Positions 51,671 to 62,306 of a stretch of DNA of 64,000 nt are shown here, piece by piece. This DNA comes from Lelliottia nimipressuralis (GTDB lineage Bacteria; Pseudomonadota; Gammaproteobacteria; Enterobacterales; Enterobacteriaceae). The DNA lies in assembly GCF_004402045.1 (NCBI RefSeq), contig NZ_SOMG01000023.1, forward strand, positions 186,001 to 250,000. The letters are read 5' to 3'. The notes beneath the pieces are model-generated. The model saw only the letters and a list, made by a program, of their open reading frames with translations. It was not told the origin of the DNA and did no database searches. The position numbers and the translations under genes were made by a program. Every line of letters begins with the position of its first letter. Positions within the stretch are counted from its first letter, which is position 1.

Positions 51671-52189
51671 TCAACTAAGGGGCAGGCGCATGGCGCAGCG
51701 CGTTTCATACGCTAAGCCGTGCGCTGTCTCTTCTTCTCTTTTCTGACGCAGTTCAGGCGTGAGTACAGTGACGTATTCAAACCCCAACCGCGCATAGAAC
51801 GGCGCATTCCATGGAACGTCCCGGAACGTCGTCAACGTTAGCGACGCCAGCCCTGTTTTACGGGCATGGTCAGCCGCACAGGCGATGAGCTGCCGGCCAA
51901 TCCCTTTTCCCTGCCAGTCCAGATCAACCGAGAGCTCAACAATAAACAGCGACGAAGTATGCGCTTCTGTGAGGATAAACCCCACGGGGCTGTCGTTCGC
52001 CAGTGCCAGCCAGCTTAGCCCGCGTTCGACATACCCGAGGTGCTGTTCAGCGGAAATCACCTCGCCCTCGGCAAGCCAGGCGAGTGCCGGGTCGTCACGA
52101 AAACGTCCGGCCGCCGCGCGTTCAATGGCGGGCAGGGCGGTAACGTCATCGGCGCGTGTAGGGCGAACGGTGAGGTTAAGAGCGACCAT
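51671..52189 (-). CDS. GNAT-family N-acetyltransferase
   Basis: A 172-residue GNAT enzyme with the acetyl-CoA loop 'WQGKGIGRQLI', the beta-bulge 'SLFIVELSVDLD' and 'APFYARLGFEYV'. The acceptor substrate is unknown; the sequence is of the ribosomal or small-molecule acetyltransferase type rather than a toxin. Its start overlaps the opgB stop by one base (TGATG), so it is co-transcribed and translationally coupled with opgB. In E. coli K-12 the lgo genes occupy the tsr-opgB interval instead. Confidence 0.87.
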   Translation of the reverse strand: MVALNLTVRPTRADDVTALPAIERAAAGRFRDDPALAWLAEGEVISAEQHLGYVERGLSWLALANDSPVGFILTEAHTSSLFIVELSVDLDWQGKGIGRQLIACAADHARKTGLASLTLTTFRDVPWNAPFYARLGFEYVTVLTPELRQKREEETAHGLAYETRCAMRLPLS

Positions 52190-54480
52190 CAGCCAGCGTT
52201 ACTCACAATTTTAATTTCGACCATGCCAATCCCGATCTCGCGCGGTGAGTGTCCAAGGATATTCCCTTCATTCGTCGACTGCGGAGCTGGCGGCACAATC
52301 ACCAGCGTATTGCTGCGCGATGGGTTCTCAAAATGCAGCGTGTGCGTGGACACATCGTTTCCAAGCGTCAGGGTCTGCTCCCGATCGCCCACGCGGACCG
52401 GCACGGGCTTATTGGCATTGGGCCCGTACGCTCTGGCCGTGATCACGAGGTCAAATTGTTCAGGCAGGGGATGGGCGTATTCAATTTTTACCTCGTTGCC
52501 CAGCTGCGCGTTCGACCAGCGCCCCCAGGACTCCGGACGCGAGATGCCGCTAAACTGTTTCACCTCTTCCGGCGCGCCGGCGACGTTAAAGATAAAGCTG
52601 TCCGCCTTATAGCGAATATCGTTATCGACGATTTTCAGCATGTCGATGTTGTGCTGATAGCGTGCGGTATCAATCACCGTGTCTTTAAACGCGGTTTTGC
52701 CTTTCCACTGGGCTTTATCCACGTGCTGCACGGTTTGCTCGCCGCCAAGCTGGCCCTGAGAGACGCACCAGTCGGTAGAGAGCGCCAGCGGCTGCGACCA
52801 GAGCTGGCCCATTTTGTAGCACCTGTCCACCCAGACGAAGTTGTCGCGGGGGGCAAAATCGGCCAGCTGATAGCGCAGCGGCGCGGAATACTCGCTTTCC
52901 GGCAGCGGCTCGACGCGACCTTCCGACACGCGCAACAGCAGCGGCAGACGGAAGTTGCTGCCCGAGAAGGCAATGGTGTTTTTATCCCGATCGATGGTGA
53001 AGTCTTTCATCTCTTTCGGGAAATTCCACAGGCGAATGATGTCGGGTTTCCAGGCGAGGATTTTTTCCTTCATGTTAAGGAACACTTCCGACAGGGATTG
53101 CCCCGATAGCGTGCTGCGGCCAAGACCAATAAAGTTGTCGCCGCCCAGAATGTCCAGCACGGTTGCGCCGTTATCCATGGAGTTGCGTTTGGTGGCGATT
53201 ATCTCCTGCTGCGGCTGGTCGCCGCGCAGGACGAAAAACAGGTTGCTGCGATCCTGCTTGTTGAGCTGATCCCATGCGCTGTTTTTCATCGCCAGATGGT
53301 CAGACGAGACGACGATGACGGTGTTTTTAAACCAGGGCGAGGTTTTGATTTTCTCGACCAGCGCGGCGATGTGCTCCTGGCTACAGGTCACGGCGCTGAA
53401 AGATTTGTTGTTTTTGCCATCGACGTCATAGCGTTTGCGCTTACAGGTGCGCGAGACGAACCCGTCCGGATGATGCGTGTCCACCGTCAGCGCAAAGAGC
53501 GAGAAGCGTTTGCCGGCGCGGGAGAGTTCCTCAAATTTTTTCCAGGTCTCCTCCAGCACCGTATCGTCATAGAAGCCCCAGTCGTTGCGGTAGCTCGGAT
53601 CGGCAACCGTCGTTTTTAACTCTTCTGAGCCATACAGGTGGTCAAAACCGTGGGATTTCAGGAACACGTCTTTTCCGGCGAAGCGCAGGTTTGCCCCCTG
53701 CATAAAATAGTTTTCATAGCCGGAGTTTTTCAGGATATCGCCAAGGCAGACGTTCTGTGGGAAGAACGTCGACATTGAAGCTGAGGCGTTACCTTCAAAA
53801 GGCGCGAACAGCGGGATGCCGCACTGGGAAGCAACCATCCCGGCGATGGTGTAATCCGTACCCGGCAGCTGCATGGTGTGGCTGAAATCGAGACCTTCAT
53901 TTTTGAGTGCGCCCAGGTCTGGCGTCAGGTCTGGAAAAGCGTCGTTATCAAAGTACGTGCGCTCCAGACTTTCACCGTAGATATAGACCAGATTGAGCTT
54001 CGGGTTGGCGATCGTTTTCGACGGTTCTTTGTAGTAGGCCGCGAAATCCGGATCGCCGTCGCGCGACTGGGATTTCACCAGTTCGGTGATCTGGTGGAAC
54101 GCCGGGCTGGCGTCGACGGAGGCCAGCGCCAGAAATAACGCCAGCAGGCTGTAGCCATGATGGTGCGGATGATGGCGACGTCGACGCAAGACCCACGCCA
54201 GCGCGCCAAAAATCGTCACCAGCGCAACGACGATGCCCAGCCCCGGAAGAATGTACTTGCCCACACCCGCGCCCGTCAGGCTGTTCGTCAGGGTGTAGAG
54301 CACCGCATCGTTAATGCCGTCACCGGTAAAGTAATCGCTGGCGTATAAGGTAATGTTTAAAATAATAAAAATGCCGAGCACCACCAGCGTGGCGATAAAC
54401 CACCAGGTGTTACGGCCAGCTTTGCAGGCATAGACGCCGACAGAAGCCAGAAAAAGGATAAGGGACATTAGTTCTGACAA
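52189..54480 (-). CDS. opgB: Phosphoglycerol transferase I (OPG modification)
   Basis: A 763-residue inner-membrane enzyme that moves phosphoglycerol from phosphatidylglycerol to periplasmic glucans. Four N-terminal transmembrane helices (about 1-135) are followed by a periplasmic sulfatase/LtaS-type domain with nucleophile Thr candidates in '[17 protein letters not shown]', '[15 protein letters not shown]' and 'VVSSDHLAM', then a C-terminal domain. The start is taken as TTG at 54480, not ATG at 54486: the ribosome-binding GAGGAT is 7 bp from TTG but abuts the ATG, and this gives 763 residues as in E. coli. Confidence 0.93.
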   Translation of the reverse strand: MSELMSLILFLASVGVYACKAGRNTWWFIATLVVLGIFIILNITLYASDYFTGDGINDAVLYTLTNSLTGAGVGKYILPGLGIVVALVTIFGALAWVLRRRRHHPHHHGYSLLALFLALASVDASPAFHQITELVKSQSRDGDPDFAAYYKEPSKTIANPKLNLVYIYGESLERTYFDNDAFPDLTPDLGALKNEGLDFSHTMQLPGTDYTIAGMVASQCGIPLFAPFEGNASASMSTFFPQNVCLGDILKNSGYENYFMQGANLRFAGKDVFLKSHGFDHLYGSEELKTTVADPSYRNDWGFYDDTVLEETWKKFEELSRAGKRFSLFALTVDTHHPDGFVSRTCKRKRYDVDGKNNKSFSAVTCSQEHIAALVEKIKTSPWFKNTVIVVSSDHLAMKNSAWDQLNKQDRSNLFFVLRGDQPQQEIIATKRNSMDNGATVLDILGGDNFIGLGRSTLSGQSLSEVFLNMKEKILAWKPDIIRLWNFPKEMKDFTIDRDKNTIAFSGSNFRLPLLLRVSEGRVEPLPESEYSAPLRYQLADFAPRDNFVWVDRCYKMGQLWSQPLALSTDWCVSQGQLGGEQTVQHVDKAQWKGKTAFKDTVIDTARYQHNIDMLKIVDNDIRYKADSFIFNVAGAPEEVKQFSGISRPESWGRWSNAQLGNEVKIEYAHPLPEQFDLVITARAYGPNANKPVPVRVGDREQTLTLGNDVSTHTLHFENPSRSNTLVIVPPAPQSTNEGNILGHSPREIGIGMVEIKIVSNAG

Positions 54481-54750
54481 CAGCATATCCTCATGACGCC
54501 AGGTGCTTCGCTGGCTAACTGTTTATTTTTTGGGTCATACAATGTAATTGCGATGTCGTTAAGCTGCAATTTTAGTGTCACGAAAGTGTGCTGTTGTTAG
54601 GATTTGGTTTAGAAAATCGTTTTTATGAAGAAGGTCGCATCCTGACAAACGGACGCTGAGACGGTGGCAGGTGGGGAAAACGCTCGTTTAACGCCGCGGT
54701 GCAAGACTATCGCATTAAACGCGGCGTGTTGTGGCAGAAAATGGGGTGGA

Positions 54751-55230
54751 TCAGGAGAGGAAATTAACGCCTTGTTTCAGCACCAGATCGCAGGCTTTGG
54801 TTTTCACCTGTTTTGCCAGAGAAGAGTTGCCGAGGGTGCTCAGGTTAAGCTGCTGGCCGTTTTGCGCGTTAAGCAGACCCTGAATGCCGTCCATATAGTT
54901 GGTATCCGCTTTCTGCTCCTGGGTATCCAGACCCAGTTTACCCAGCACCTGGTTTTTCACGTTTTGCGCGTCGGTTACGGAAGCCAGCTTTTGCTTCGCG
55001 CAATATTCCAGAATTCCCGCCGCGTTGTTCATCGTGCCCGCGCTCAGGCTCTGGCCGCTGTTGCCCAGCAGGCTGGTGAGGGAAGAGGCGGAGAGCCCAC
55101 CCTGAGAGCTGCTTTCTTTGCTCAGCTCGTTTGCCGCGCTTGAAAGGGATTCCTGCCAGGATGCTGCTTGTGTTGCGCCGGTAATCAGCAGAACGCCTAA
55201 AAAGGTGCTGATAATAATCTGTTTTTTCAT
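54751..55230 (-). CDS. yjjA: DUF2501 periplasmic protein
   Basis: A 159-residue protein with a signal peptide cleaved after A22 ('ITGATQA'). The mature helical part matches E. coli YjjA ('NELSKESSSQGGLSASSLTS', 'NAAGILEYCAKQKLASVTDA', 'LDTQEQKADTNYMDGIQGLL'). The Cys pair (one in 'EYCAK', one in 'KACDL') may form a disulfide. Its function is unknown; the location upstream of dnaTC and downstream of opgB is conserved. Confidence 0.92.
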   Translation of the reverse strand: MKKQIIISTFLGVLLITGATQAASWQESLSSAANELSKESSSQGGLSASSLTSLLGNSGQSLSAGTMNNAAGILEYCAKQKLASVTDAQNVKNQVLGKLGLDTQEQKADTNYMDGIQGLLNAQNGQQLNLSTLGNSSLAKQVKTKACDLVLKQGVNFLS

Positions 55231-55314
55231 AATGGCTTTCTCAAAAAGGTCCGTTTTGGGGCGGAAGGGGTTCCAGTATATACCTGTGCCCGACCGGCGA
55301 TTCCTGGAACTGTC

Positions 55315-56052
55315 TTAATACTCTTTGCCGGTGACGCGACTGCGGTAACTTTCCCAGTCGAAGATGACGTACAGACTGTTACCCAGCTTCATGCGGTCCA
55401 TGACGCGTTCCCCCAGCAGGCGGGTCATCTCGTCGATATTGTGGTTCGTCAGCATGCCGGTGGGGCGTTTGGACGAGGAGCGGCGATCGACAATCTGGTT
55501 AATGATCACCTTTTCATAACGAGATTCCGTCTGAACGCCAATCTCATCAATGACCAGCAAATCCACATTACTCAGGTCGTTAAGCAGTTGCTCTTCGCTG
55601 GTTTCGCGGTTGCTGAAGGTGTCTTTCATGGCGGACATGATATCGGCCACGGTGATGATGAGGACCGATTTCCCGCGCAGAAGTAGTTCGTTGCAGATAG
55701 CGGCGGCAAGGTGGTTTTTACCGGTGCCCGGCTTGCCGCTAAAGATGAAGCTGGCGATGTTGCCGTCGAATTCATCGACGTACTGACGAGCGGCGGCGAG
55801 CGCGTTCATCTGCCCGTTGGTCTCAATTTTGTAGTTATCAAACGAGCAGTTCTGGTGCAGAGGACGAATACCGGAACGGTTGAAGGTGCGCTGCATTTTC
55901 ATCGCCCGATTTTCGCGGGCGAGCGCGGCAGCGCGGATCTCTCCTTGCTCTTTTTGCCACGCCAGCAGCTCTTCCCCCGTCGTGAAAGCAGGCTTCACGT
56001 TGGCAGGCATCATTTTTTGCAGTCGTTTCATCAGGTCGCCGACGTTCTTCAT
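55315..56052 (-). CDS. dnaC: DNA replication helicase loader
   Basis: A 245-residue AAA+ helicase loader matching E. coli DnaC. The N-terminal DnaB-interacting part is at 1-60. The ATPase has Walker A '[16 protein letters not shown]', Walker B 'LLVIDEIGV' and '[20 protein letters not shown]' as sensor. It loads DnaB at oriC and during PriA-dependent restart. It overlaps dnaT by 4 bp (ATGA), and both lie in the dnaT-dnaC operon. Confidence 0.97.
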   Translation of the reverse strand: MKNVGDLMKRLQKMMPANVKPAFTTGEELLAWQKEQGEIRAAALARENRAMKMQRTFNRSGIRPLHQNCSFDNYKIETNGQMNALAAARQYVDEFDGNIASFIFSGKPGTGKNHLAAAICNELLLRGKSVLIITVADIMSAMKDTFSNRETSEEQLLNDLSNVDLLVIDEIGVQTESRYEKVIINQIVDRRSSSKRPTGMLTNHNIDEMTRLLGERVMDRMKLGNSLYVIFDWESYRSRVTGKEY

Positions 56053-56594
56053 TTCGCACCTCGGAATCCATTGGGGATCTGTTTATCCGGTTCGGAAAAC
56101 GCGTTGATATCGCGTTTTGGCTGGCCGTTGTTGCCGGCGCGGGTGATTTGAAGATGACGCGCGAGCTTTTGCTGCCACTGAATGTGGGTGAAGACTTTAC
56201 CTTCCGCCTGCCACCAGGCGGTAAACGCGGCGAGCTCTTCAGCGGTGGCCGGCTGAGTTAACGCAATGCCCCACAGCGCGGCCTGCCGCTGGAAATCTGC
56301 GTCCGGTTGCCAGCCCGCGTACAGGGCAAATTTTCCCATCGGCACGGTCACGGGGACGTTAACCGGTTCATCAAAGAACTGGTTATCCAGCGTGACATCG
56401 CTCGCCGGGCGCGACAATTGCGCTTCAATCTCCAGAAGCTGCGCCAGACGTTCCGGTGTGATTGCGTAAAACGCCGGAGCGTTGTCGGCAAAAACCGCAA
56501 CTGTGCCACCTTCGGCGTGGGTCAACACACCGCGCGGGTCGCGCATAAAGGCATCAATACCAGCAATGCTGGTGGTCAGAATTCTGGAGGACAT
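56049..56594 (-). CDS. dnaT: Primosomal protein DnaT
   Basis: A 181-residue protein matching E. coli DnaT ('[20 protein letters not shown]', '[20 protein letters not shown]', '[20 protein letters not shown]', 'KPNGFRGAK'-like end). It acts in the PriA-PriB-DnaT primosome that restarts stalled forks. It is the first gene of the dnaTC operon. In E. coli yjjB follows immediately upstream; here ohr, ohrR and a tetR-like gene lie between. Confidence 0.96.
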   Translation of the reverse strand: MSSRILTTSIAGIDAFMRDPRGVLTHAEGGTVAVFADNAPAFYAITPERLAQLLEIEAQLSRPASDVTLDNQFFDEPVNVPVTVPMGKFALYAGWQPDADFQRQAALWGIALTQPATAEELAAFTAWWQAEGKVFTHIQWQQKLARHLQITRAGNNGQPKRDINAFSEPDKQIPNGFRGAK

Positions 56595-56673
56595 AACGCT
56601 TACTCTACTGATAACGACGGGCGTGATATGGGCTTATGGTAGCACAGAGAGGGGGAAGGGATGGAGGGGATTT

Positions 56674-56738
56674 CCCCGGTGGCGCTGCGCTTACCGGGGC
56701 ACGGTCGTAGGCCTGATAAGCGCAGCGCCATCAGGCAT
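56674..56738. repeat. REP pair between dnaT and ohr
   Basis: Two REP-type palindromes in opposite orientation (CCCCGGTGGCGCTGCGCTTA ... and ... GATAAGCGCAGCGCCATCAG). They lie just after ohr and before the dnaT promoter, and mark one edge of the ohr insertion. Confidence 0.75.
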
Positions 56739-56741
56739 TTA

Positions 56742-57170
56742 TTACGCGATGATATTCAGGGTTACGTCGATGTTGCCGCGGGTTGCGTTAGAATACGGGC
56801 AAACGATATGTGCGGCATCCACCAGCTTTTTGGCTTCCGCGGGATCCATACCTTCAACATGGATGTTCAGTTTGGCTTCAATACCAAAGCCGGTTGGCAG
56901 TGGACCAATACCCACTTCGCCTTCAATAAAGGCGTCTTTTGGCAGGGTAAATTTGTCGCGTGCGGCCACAAACTTCATCGCGCCCAGGAAGCAGGCAGAG
57001 TAGCCCGCAGCAAACAGCTGCTCAGGGTTAGTCACTTCTCCGCCCATGCCGCCCATCTCTTTTGGCACACCCAGTTTTACATCCAGTACACCATCGGAAG
57101 AGGTCGCGCGGCCATCACGGCCACCGGTTGCTTTTGCTTTGGCGGTATAAACAACTTTTTCTAAAGACAT
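56742..57170 (-). CDS. ohr: Organic hydroperoxide resistance protein
   Basis: A 142-residue Ohr/OsmC-fold peroxidase. The catalytic dithiol C60 ('[10 protein letters not shown]') and C124 ('HIVCPYSNA') and the assisting R18 and E50 have the standard Ohr numbering. It reduces organic and fatty-acid hydroperoxides with lipoylated partners. The start at 57170 follows GAGGAA. It is paired with a MarR-type OhrR gene 84 bp upstream with an operator-like palindrome between them. Confidence 0.95.
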   Translation of the reverse strand: MSLEKVVYTAKAKATGGRDGRATSSDGVLDVKLGVPKEMGGMGGEVTNPEQLFAAGYSACFLGAMKFVAARDKFTLPKDAFIEGEVGIGPLPTGFGIEAKLNIHVEGMDPAEAKKLVDAAHIVCPYSNATRGNIDVTLNIIA

Positions 57171-57198
57171 GGCAGGTTCCTCATCTTGCATTAAAGTG

Positions 57199-57213
57199 CG
57201 CTATTAAATAGCG
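57199..57213. promoter_or_regulatory. Palindrome in the ohr promoter
   Basis: CGCTATT-A-AATAGCG (57199-57213) is a perfect 7-bp inverted repeat 29 bp before the ohr start, in an AT-rich promoter. It is a candidate OhrR binding site. Confidence 0.55.
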
Positions 57214-57254
57214 TGCGATATATATGGTTAAATAAAGACGCGTAAAGTATAGCC

Positions 57255-57707
57255 TTACGCGCGCTGAATATGTTGTCGCAAAATCTCCAACTGCTGTTTA
57301 AGCGTGAGCAGAGTGTCGGTATCACACTGTGCTGCGCATCCCACCGCATGGGGGATACCTGCTGCCTGCTGCTGAAGTTCACGTCCCGCTTCGCTCAGGG
57401 TGACGGCAACCTGACGTTCATCCTTGCGCGAGCGCTGACGATTTATCAGCCCGGCGCTTTCCAGACGTTTCAGCAGCGGCGTCAGGGTTGCAGAATCCAG
57501 AAACAGCCGTTCACCGATGTCCGACACCGTGACGTCATCCTGCTCCCACAGCACCAGCATCACCAGATATTGCGGGTAGGTCAGGTTCAGCGGTGCCAGC
57601 AGTTGCCGGTACAGCTTATTAAGCGCCAGATTTGCCGAATAGAGGGCAAAGCAGAGCTGGTTATCCAGCTTGAGCGCAGCGGTTACGTCGTTTGTTTTCG
57701 CGTTCAT
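57255..57707 (-). CDS. ohrR: MarR-family organic peroxide sensor
   Basis: A 150-residue MarR regulator of the OhrR type. The sensing Cys C19 lies in the conserved '[18 protein letters not shown]' helix. C124 and C128 near the C-terminus make it a probable two-Cys sensor. The helix-turn-helix is at about 50-100 ('[20 protein letters not shown]', '[13 protein letters not shown]'). Oxidation by organic peroxide would release the ohr promoter. The start at 57707 is chosen by homology over 13 extra upstream codons. Confidence 0.92.
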   Translation of the reverse strand: MNAKTNDVTAALKLDNQLCFALYSANLALNKLYRQLLAPLNLTYPQYLVMLVLWEQDDVTVSDIGERLFLDSATLTPLLKRLESAGLINRQRSRKDERQVAVTLSEAGRELQQQAAGIPHAVGCAAQCDTDTLLTLKQQLEILRQHIQRA

Positions 57708-57734
57708 GAGATGAATATAGATAGTGCACGATTT

Positions 57735-57748
57735 AATTGCAAGCAATT
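57735..57748. promoter_or_regulatory. Palindrome upstream of ohrR
   Basis: AATTGC-AA-GCAATT (57735-57748) is a perfect 6-bp inverted repeat 27 bp before the ohrR start. OhrR proteins bind AT-rich palindromes of this kind, so it may be an autoregulatory site. Confidence 0.5.
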
Positions 57749-58390
57749 TTATGGGCAGGTATAACGCAGCGCCACCTGAACGGCCATTTTACGGTAATGC
57801 TGGCGCTGAGCCTGTTCATCTGCACCTTCTTCAAACAGCAGCGTAAAGGTGTAGCTGTTGGCAACGTAGTGAAAGCTGAAGCTGCTGATCAGACGATGAA
57901 GATCGCGGGCGTCGACCGTCTGGCTGAAGAGCTGTTTTTCTTTGCCCCGGCGCAGGATCTCCTCCAACAGGTCGAGCGCGCTGCGGTTGACCTGGCGGAG
58001 ATAGCTCGACTGCTGCATAAAGCGGCCGCGCTGCATGTTTTCCATGCAAATAATGCGGATGTAGTCTGGATGGTCGGCATGATAGTCAAAGGTGGCCTCA
58101 ACCAGATTGACCAGCGCTTCGACGGGCGGCATTCCCGACAGGCTGAGCGCTTTTTCACTGGCGCGAATCTGGGTGTAGACATGTTCCAGAACGAGGAGAT
58201 AGAGATTCTCTTTATTCTTAAAATGGTAAACCACCATGCGCTTGGTGGTGCCCGCTTTCTCCGCGATCTGTTCCATGCGGGCACCGTTTAATCCATATTC
58301 GGCAAAAAGTGCGATAGCGCTCTGAAAAATTTTCTCTTTCAGGCTGGATTCTTCACTGTGCTCAGGGTGTTCGCTGCCAGGGTTAGCCAC
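57749..58390 (-). CDS. TetR-family transcriptional regulator
   Basis: A 213-residue TetR regulator starting at GTG (AAAGGAT just upstream). The helix-turn-helix is at about 18-65 ('[20 protein letters not shown]', '[20 protein letters not shown]'). The C-terminal part with '[20 protein letters not shown]' and '[20 protein letters not shown]' is of the RutR-like TetR_C group. No clear target adjoins it; the ohrR gene downstream on the same strand or the yjjB side are possible. The ligand is unknown. Confidence 0.88.
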   Translation of the reverse strand: MANPGSEHPEHSEESSLKEKIFQSAIALFAEYGLNGARMEQIAEKAGTTKRMVVYHFKNKENLYLLVLEHVYTQIRASEKALSLSGMPPVEALVNLVEATFDYHADHPDYIRIICMENMQRGRFMQQSSYLRQVNRSALDLLEEILRRGKEKQLFSQTVDARDLHRLISSFSFHYVANSYTFTLLFEEGADEQAQRQHYRKMAVQVALRYTCP

Positions 58391-58457
58391 ATCCTTTCCT
58401 TATTTTCACCAAACGGACCAGAAAGATTATCTCCATGGCAGCGAAATAACACAAATA

Positions 58458-59698
<1,241 letters not shown>

Positions 59699-60111
59699 GT
59701 ATTGTCCTGAAGAAGAAGATGAATAGTTGCCGGTTAGCCCATAATGATTACTTTTAGCACAAAGTGCAGTGTCCCTTGCTGTGGGCCAGATCAAGGTTTA
59801 TGCAAACAGTTGCAACCCCGTGTCGCGAAAGGGTTCTGGATTAATTTATCAACGCGGTGAATTGTTGATATGGGAATATAGAATATTTGTATGTAGTTAT
59901 TCTAATTTTATATTGTCATTATTTTAACGGCGTCGGAATTAAATTTATTTGCGCTTTGTGAGATATTACCGCTGTTTTAGGCATTTCTTAAACTAAGTAC
60001 ATATCTCATCTTCTGCTTGTATTAATCAGTTTTACACTCAGGGACGAAAACACATATACATTGATGCGTTTTAACATTACTCATCATATGAAAAATGGAC
60101 ACGGAGGGTCT
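59699..60111. promoter_or_regulatory. AT-rich upstream region of yjjQ-bglJ
   Basis: A 413-bp gap, strongly AT-rich from about 59840 onward, with no gene. It holds the divergent promoters of yjjP and yjjQ. In E. coli the yjjQ-bglJ promoter is silenced by H-NS and relieved by LeuO; the base composition here suits the same control. No exact operator can be pointed out. Confidence 0.6.
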
Positions 60112-60849
60112 ATGTTGTCATTGCATGGTAAGCATGGTGTTGTCATTAGCCGGATACCCGTCATGCAAAACGGGTTGGGGGGCGTGATGGCACGCCATTT
60201 CCCCGATATTGAACTGACCTATTGCCGTTCATTGCAGGAGTTAACCCTGCTTCAGCTACGCCGGGCAGATGTCATTATTGCCGATATTTCAGGTGAATAC
60301 CGAAATCCTCGAGGCACGCTTGAAGAGTATTACGCGTTATTGAATCAATACCGGGAAATTCACTGGATCTTTTTAGTCTCGCGACCGCTTTACCCTATTG
60401 CAGTTGAGCTGCTTATGCGGCCGGAAAGCACGTTGCTTTCTGATATGGAGCCGATTGAAGGCGTGGTCAAGGCTATTCGGGCTGGTAGCGAGCGGGCAGA
60501 ACGGATAAGCCAGACATTATTAACCCCGGAACCCCAGAGCGCGGAAGACGGAGACGAACCTTTTATCGCGCTCACGCACTCCGAACGCAAGGTATTACGT
60601 TTGTTAGGTAAGGGATGGGGGATTAACCAAATCGCCACATTGCTCAAGAAGAGCAATAAAACGATAAGTGCGCAGAAAAACAGTGCGATGCGTCGGCTGT
60701 CGTTACGGAGTAACGCCGATATGTACGCCTGGATCAACAGTACACAGGGAATGAGAGAGCTGAGTTTAATGTCAGCCTATGGAGAGTTCGAGGAATGGAA
60801 AAAACCGATTCAACAAGACATATCGCCATCGTCGAAAATTGCTCGATGA
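60112..60849 (+). CDS. yjjQ: LuxR-type regulator YjjQ
   Basis: A 245-residue regulator matching E. coli YjjQ. The N-terminal receiver-like domain lacks a phosphoacceptor pattern ('[20 protein letters not shown]'). The LuxR helix-turn-helix at about 170-225 is highly conserved ('[20 protein letters not shown]', '[20 protein letters not shown]'). YjjQ represses flagellar and capsule genes in E. coli. Start at 60112 follows GGAGGG with a tight 3-bp spacing; the adjoining TTG at 60115 is better spaced and may be used. It overlaps bglJ by 55 bp. Confidence 0.92.
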   Translation: MLSLHGKHGVVISRIPVMQNGLGGVMARHFPDIELTYCRSLQELTLLQLRRADVIIADISGEYRNPRGTLEEYYALLNQYREIHWIFLVSRPLYPIAVELLMRPESTLLSDMEPIEGVVKAIRAGSERAERISQTLLTPEPQSAEDGDEPFIALTHSERKVLRLLGKGWGINQIATLLKKSNKTISAQKNSAMRRLSLRSNADMYAWINSTQGMRELSLMSAYGEFEEWKKPIQQDISPSSKIAR

Positions 60850-61481
60850 GTGCTGTTGGGTTACAGCATCTTTTTGCGATGTCCACCCTGAGCCAGTATC
60901 AACTGCATCTGTTTAGTGAATTTGACAGCTTTAAGAATGCACTTCATCACGTAAATTTTTTCTCGCTGATCTATTCACTTTCCGATGCGCGCGAGGAGCG
61001 CCGTAACTGCCTTGCGCACCTGCGTGACCTTGCGTTTACGCATGGTCATATTCAGCGCATCATACTGGTCTCTGACGAGATGGAAGCACGGCTTATTAGC
61101 CATCTTTCGCCTTCACGCTTGCACGGTGTGGTCAGTAAATCGGTGACGCTTGAGCATCTGCAGAAGGAGCTCATGGAGTTGCTGAGTGAAACGCTGCGCA
61201 TTAATGACAATATGCTGAACCACTGGTACTGCAATCAAAACCGGATGTTAAGCCCAACGGAACGGGCAATTTTGCGTTATATGTCCTGCGGATATTCCAT
61301 TCCTGAAATCGCGGCACAGCTTGAACGCAATATTAAGACCATCCGGGCACATAAGTTTAATGCGATGGTTAAGCTGGGGGTGAATTCTGACGTAGGGTTG
61401 CTTGATGCGGCGGATATTCTTACGCATCTTCCGGCAAGAGATCCGCAAAGTTTAGCACTCAGCAAGCCGACATTTTTATAA
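60795..61481 (+). CDS. bglJ: LuxR-type regulator BglJ
   Basis: A 228-residue regulator matching E. coli BglJ in position and layout: a receiver-like domain without a typical Asp ('[20 protein letters not shown]') and a LuxR helix-turn-helix ('[20 protein letters not shown]', '[20 protein letters not shown]'). BglJ acts as a heterodimer with RcsB and activates bgl and other genes independently of phosphorylation. CGAGGA stands before the ATG inside the yjjQ frame. A 55-bp overlap makes translational coupling likely. Confidence 0.92.
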   Translation: MEKTDSTRHIAIVENCSMSAVGLQHLFAMSTLSQYQLHLFSEFDSFKNALHHVNFFSLIYSLSDAREERRNCLAHLRDLAFTHGHIQRIILVSDEMEARLISHLSPSRLHGVVSKSVTLEHLQKELMELLSETLRINDNMLNHWYCNQNRMLSPTERAILRYMSCGYSIPEIAAQLERNIKTIRAHKFNAMVKLGVNSDVGLLDAADILTHLPARDPQSLALSKPTFL

Positions 61482-61493
61482 CCTGCTTTTTGC

Positions 61494-61514
61494 GCGCCAG
61501 ATGCACTCTGGCGC
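61494..61514. terminator. Hairpin between bglJ and the YbaK-like gene
   Basis: GCGCCAGA (61494-61501), a 5-nt loop and TCTGGCGC (61507-61514) form a strong 8-bp stem between convergent genes. No good T-tract follows on either strand, so it may be a Rho-assisted or processing structure. Confidence 0.55.
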
Positions 61515-61519
61515 TTCAA

Positions 61520-61978
61520 TCAGATGCAGACATCAACCCATTTTGCGGAAGTCAGCTCTGCCATTCTGTCAGGTGAAATACGCACGGCACTGTGGATTGC
61601 GCCTGCGGCAGGCAGCACTTCAGCGTACTGCTTTAAAGAGATATCGCAGTATACCGCGAGCGGGTTTTCCAGTCCGAACGGGCACACACCGCCAACGGGA
61701 TGGCCGGTGATGGTAACCACTTCATCACTGCTGAGCATGCGCGCTTTCGCACCAAAGGTGTCTTTCAGCTTTTTGTTATCAAGACGCGCATCGCCTTTCG
61801 CCACCACCAGAATTACTTCATTTTTAACCTTCAGCGACAAGGTCTTGGCGATCTGTCCCGGTTCAACACGATGGGCGGCAGCAGCCAACGCAACGGTAGC
61901 GGTACTCTGGCTAAGCTCGATAACGTCTATATCCGGTGCGTTGTCGGCAAAAAACTGCTGTACGGACTGCAAACTCAT
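61520..61978 (-). CDS. YbaK/EbsC-family protein (possible trans-editing deacylase)
   Basis: A 152-residue member of the YbaK/ProX/INS superfamily ('LSQSTATVALAAAAHRVEPG', 'QIAKTLSLKVKNEVILVVAK', 'GDARLDNKKLKDTFGAKARM', 'TGHPVGGVCPFGL'). The conserved Lys in 'AKTLSL' and the 'GxxxGGVxPxG' motif are intact. Relatives clear mischarged aminoacyl-tRNAs. The exact tRNA is not evident. Together with the PTS gene it lies between bglJ and fhuF, which are adjacent in E. coli. Confidence 0.88.
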   Translation of the reverse strand: MSLQSVQQFFADNAPDIDVIELSQSTATVALAAAAHRVEPGQIAKTLSLKVKNEVILVVAKGDARLDNKKLKDTFGAKARMLSSDEVVTITGHPVGGVCPFGLENPLAVYCDISLKQYAEVLPAAGAIHSAVRISPDRMAELTSAKWVDVCI

Positions 61979-62096
61979 TGTTTCCTCCTGACAAATATCC
62001 TGCGTAATCTGTCATAAGAATTTATGCTCTGTAAATATCTCTTAAGTAACAAATATCCTGGACGGCTGATTTCTGGATCCTCTTCACAATCACAGA

Positions 62097-62117
62097 AACC
62101 GGTTACAGTAACCGGTT
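62097..62117. promoter_or_regulatory. Perfect 21-bp palindrome upstream of the PTS gene
   Basis: Two AACCGGTT boxes (62097-62104 and 62110-62117) frame ACAGT so that the whole 21 bp is a palindrome around A62107; GGTTAC and GTAACC form the inner arms. AACCGGTT cores are typical of LacI/GalR-family operators. It lies about 190 bp before the PTS gene and 69 bp before the small frame at 62186. No LacI gene is in the window. Confidence 0.65.
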
Positions 62118-62185
62118 GCAGAGCGTGGTGCGTAGATTAATACTGAGTACGTAACGTCCCCTGTATCCAATAATAAGAGCAAATT

Positions 62186-62293
62186 ATGAAACCATTTCGT
62201 CGGAGCAGTACCGCGGGTACACAAGCCAGCAAGGTTGTGAAGTTGATTTATGGAACAACGTGCGGCGCAAATGTGCCGGTAACAAACGTCTGA
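62186..62293 (+). CDS. Possible small leader gene before the PTS permease
   Basis: A 35-codon frame from ATG 62186 to TGA 62291-62293 with AAGAG (62174-62178) upstream. It encodes a basic peptide (MKPFRRSSTAGTQ ...) with one Cys and no recognised domain. Its stop lies 13 bp before the PTS gene start, so it is in an operon position. It could be a leader peptide or chance. Support is only the start site and placement. Confidence 0.35.
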   Translation: MKPFRRSSTAGTQASKVVKLIYGTTCGANVPVTNV

Positions 62294-62306
62294 CAGGAGA
62301 TCTGCC

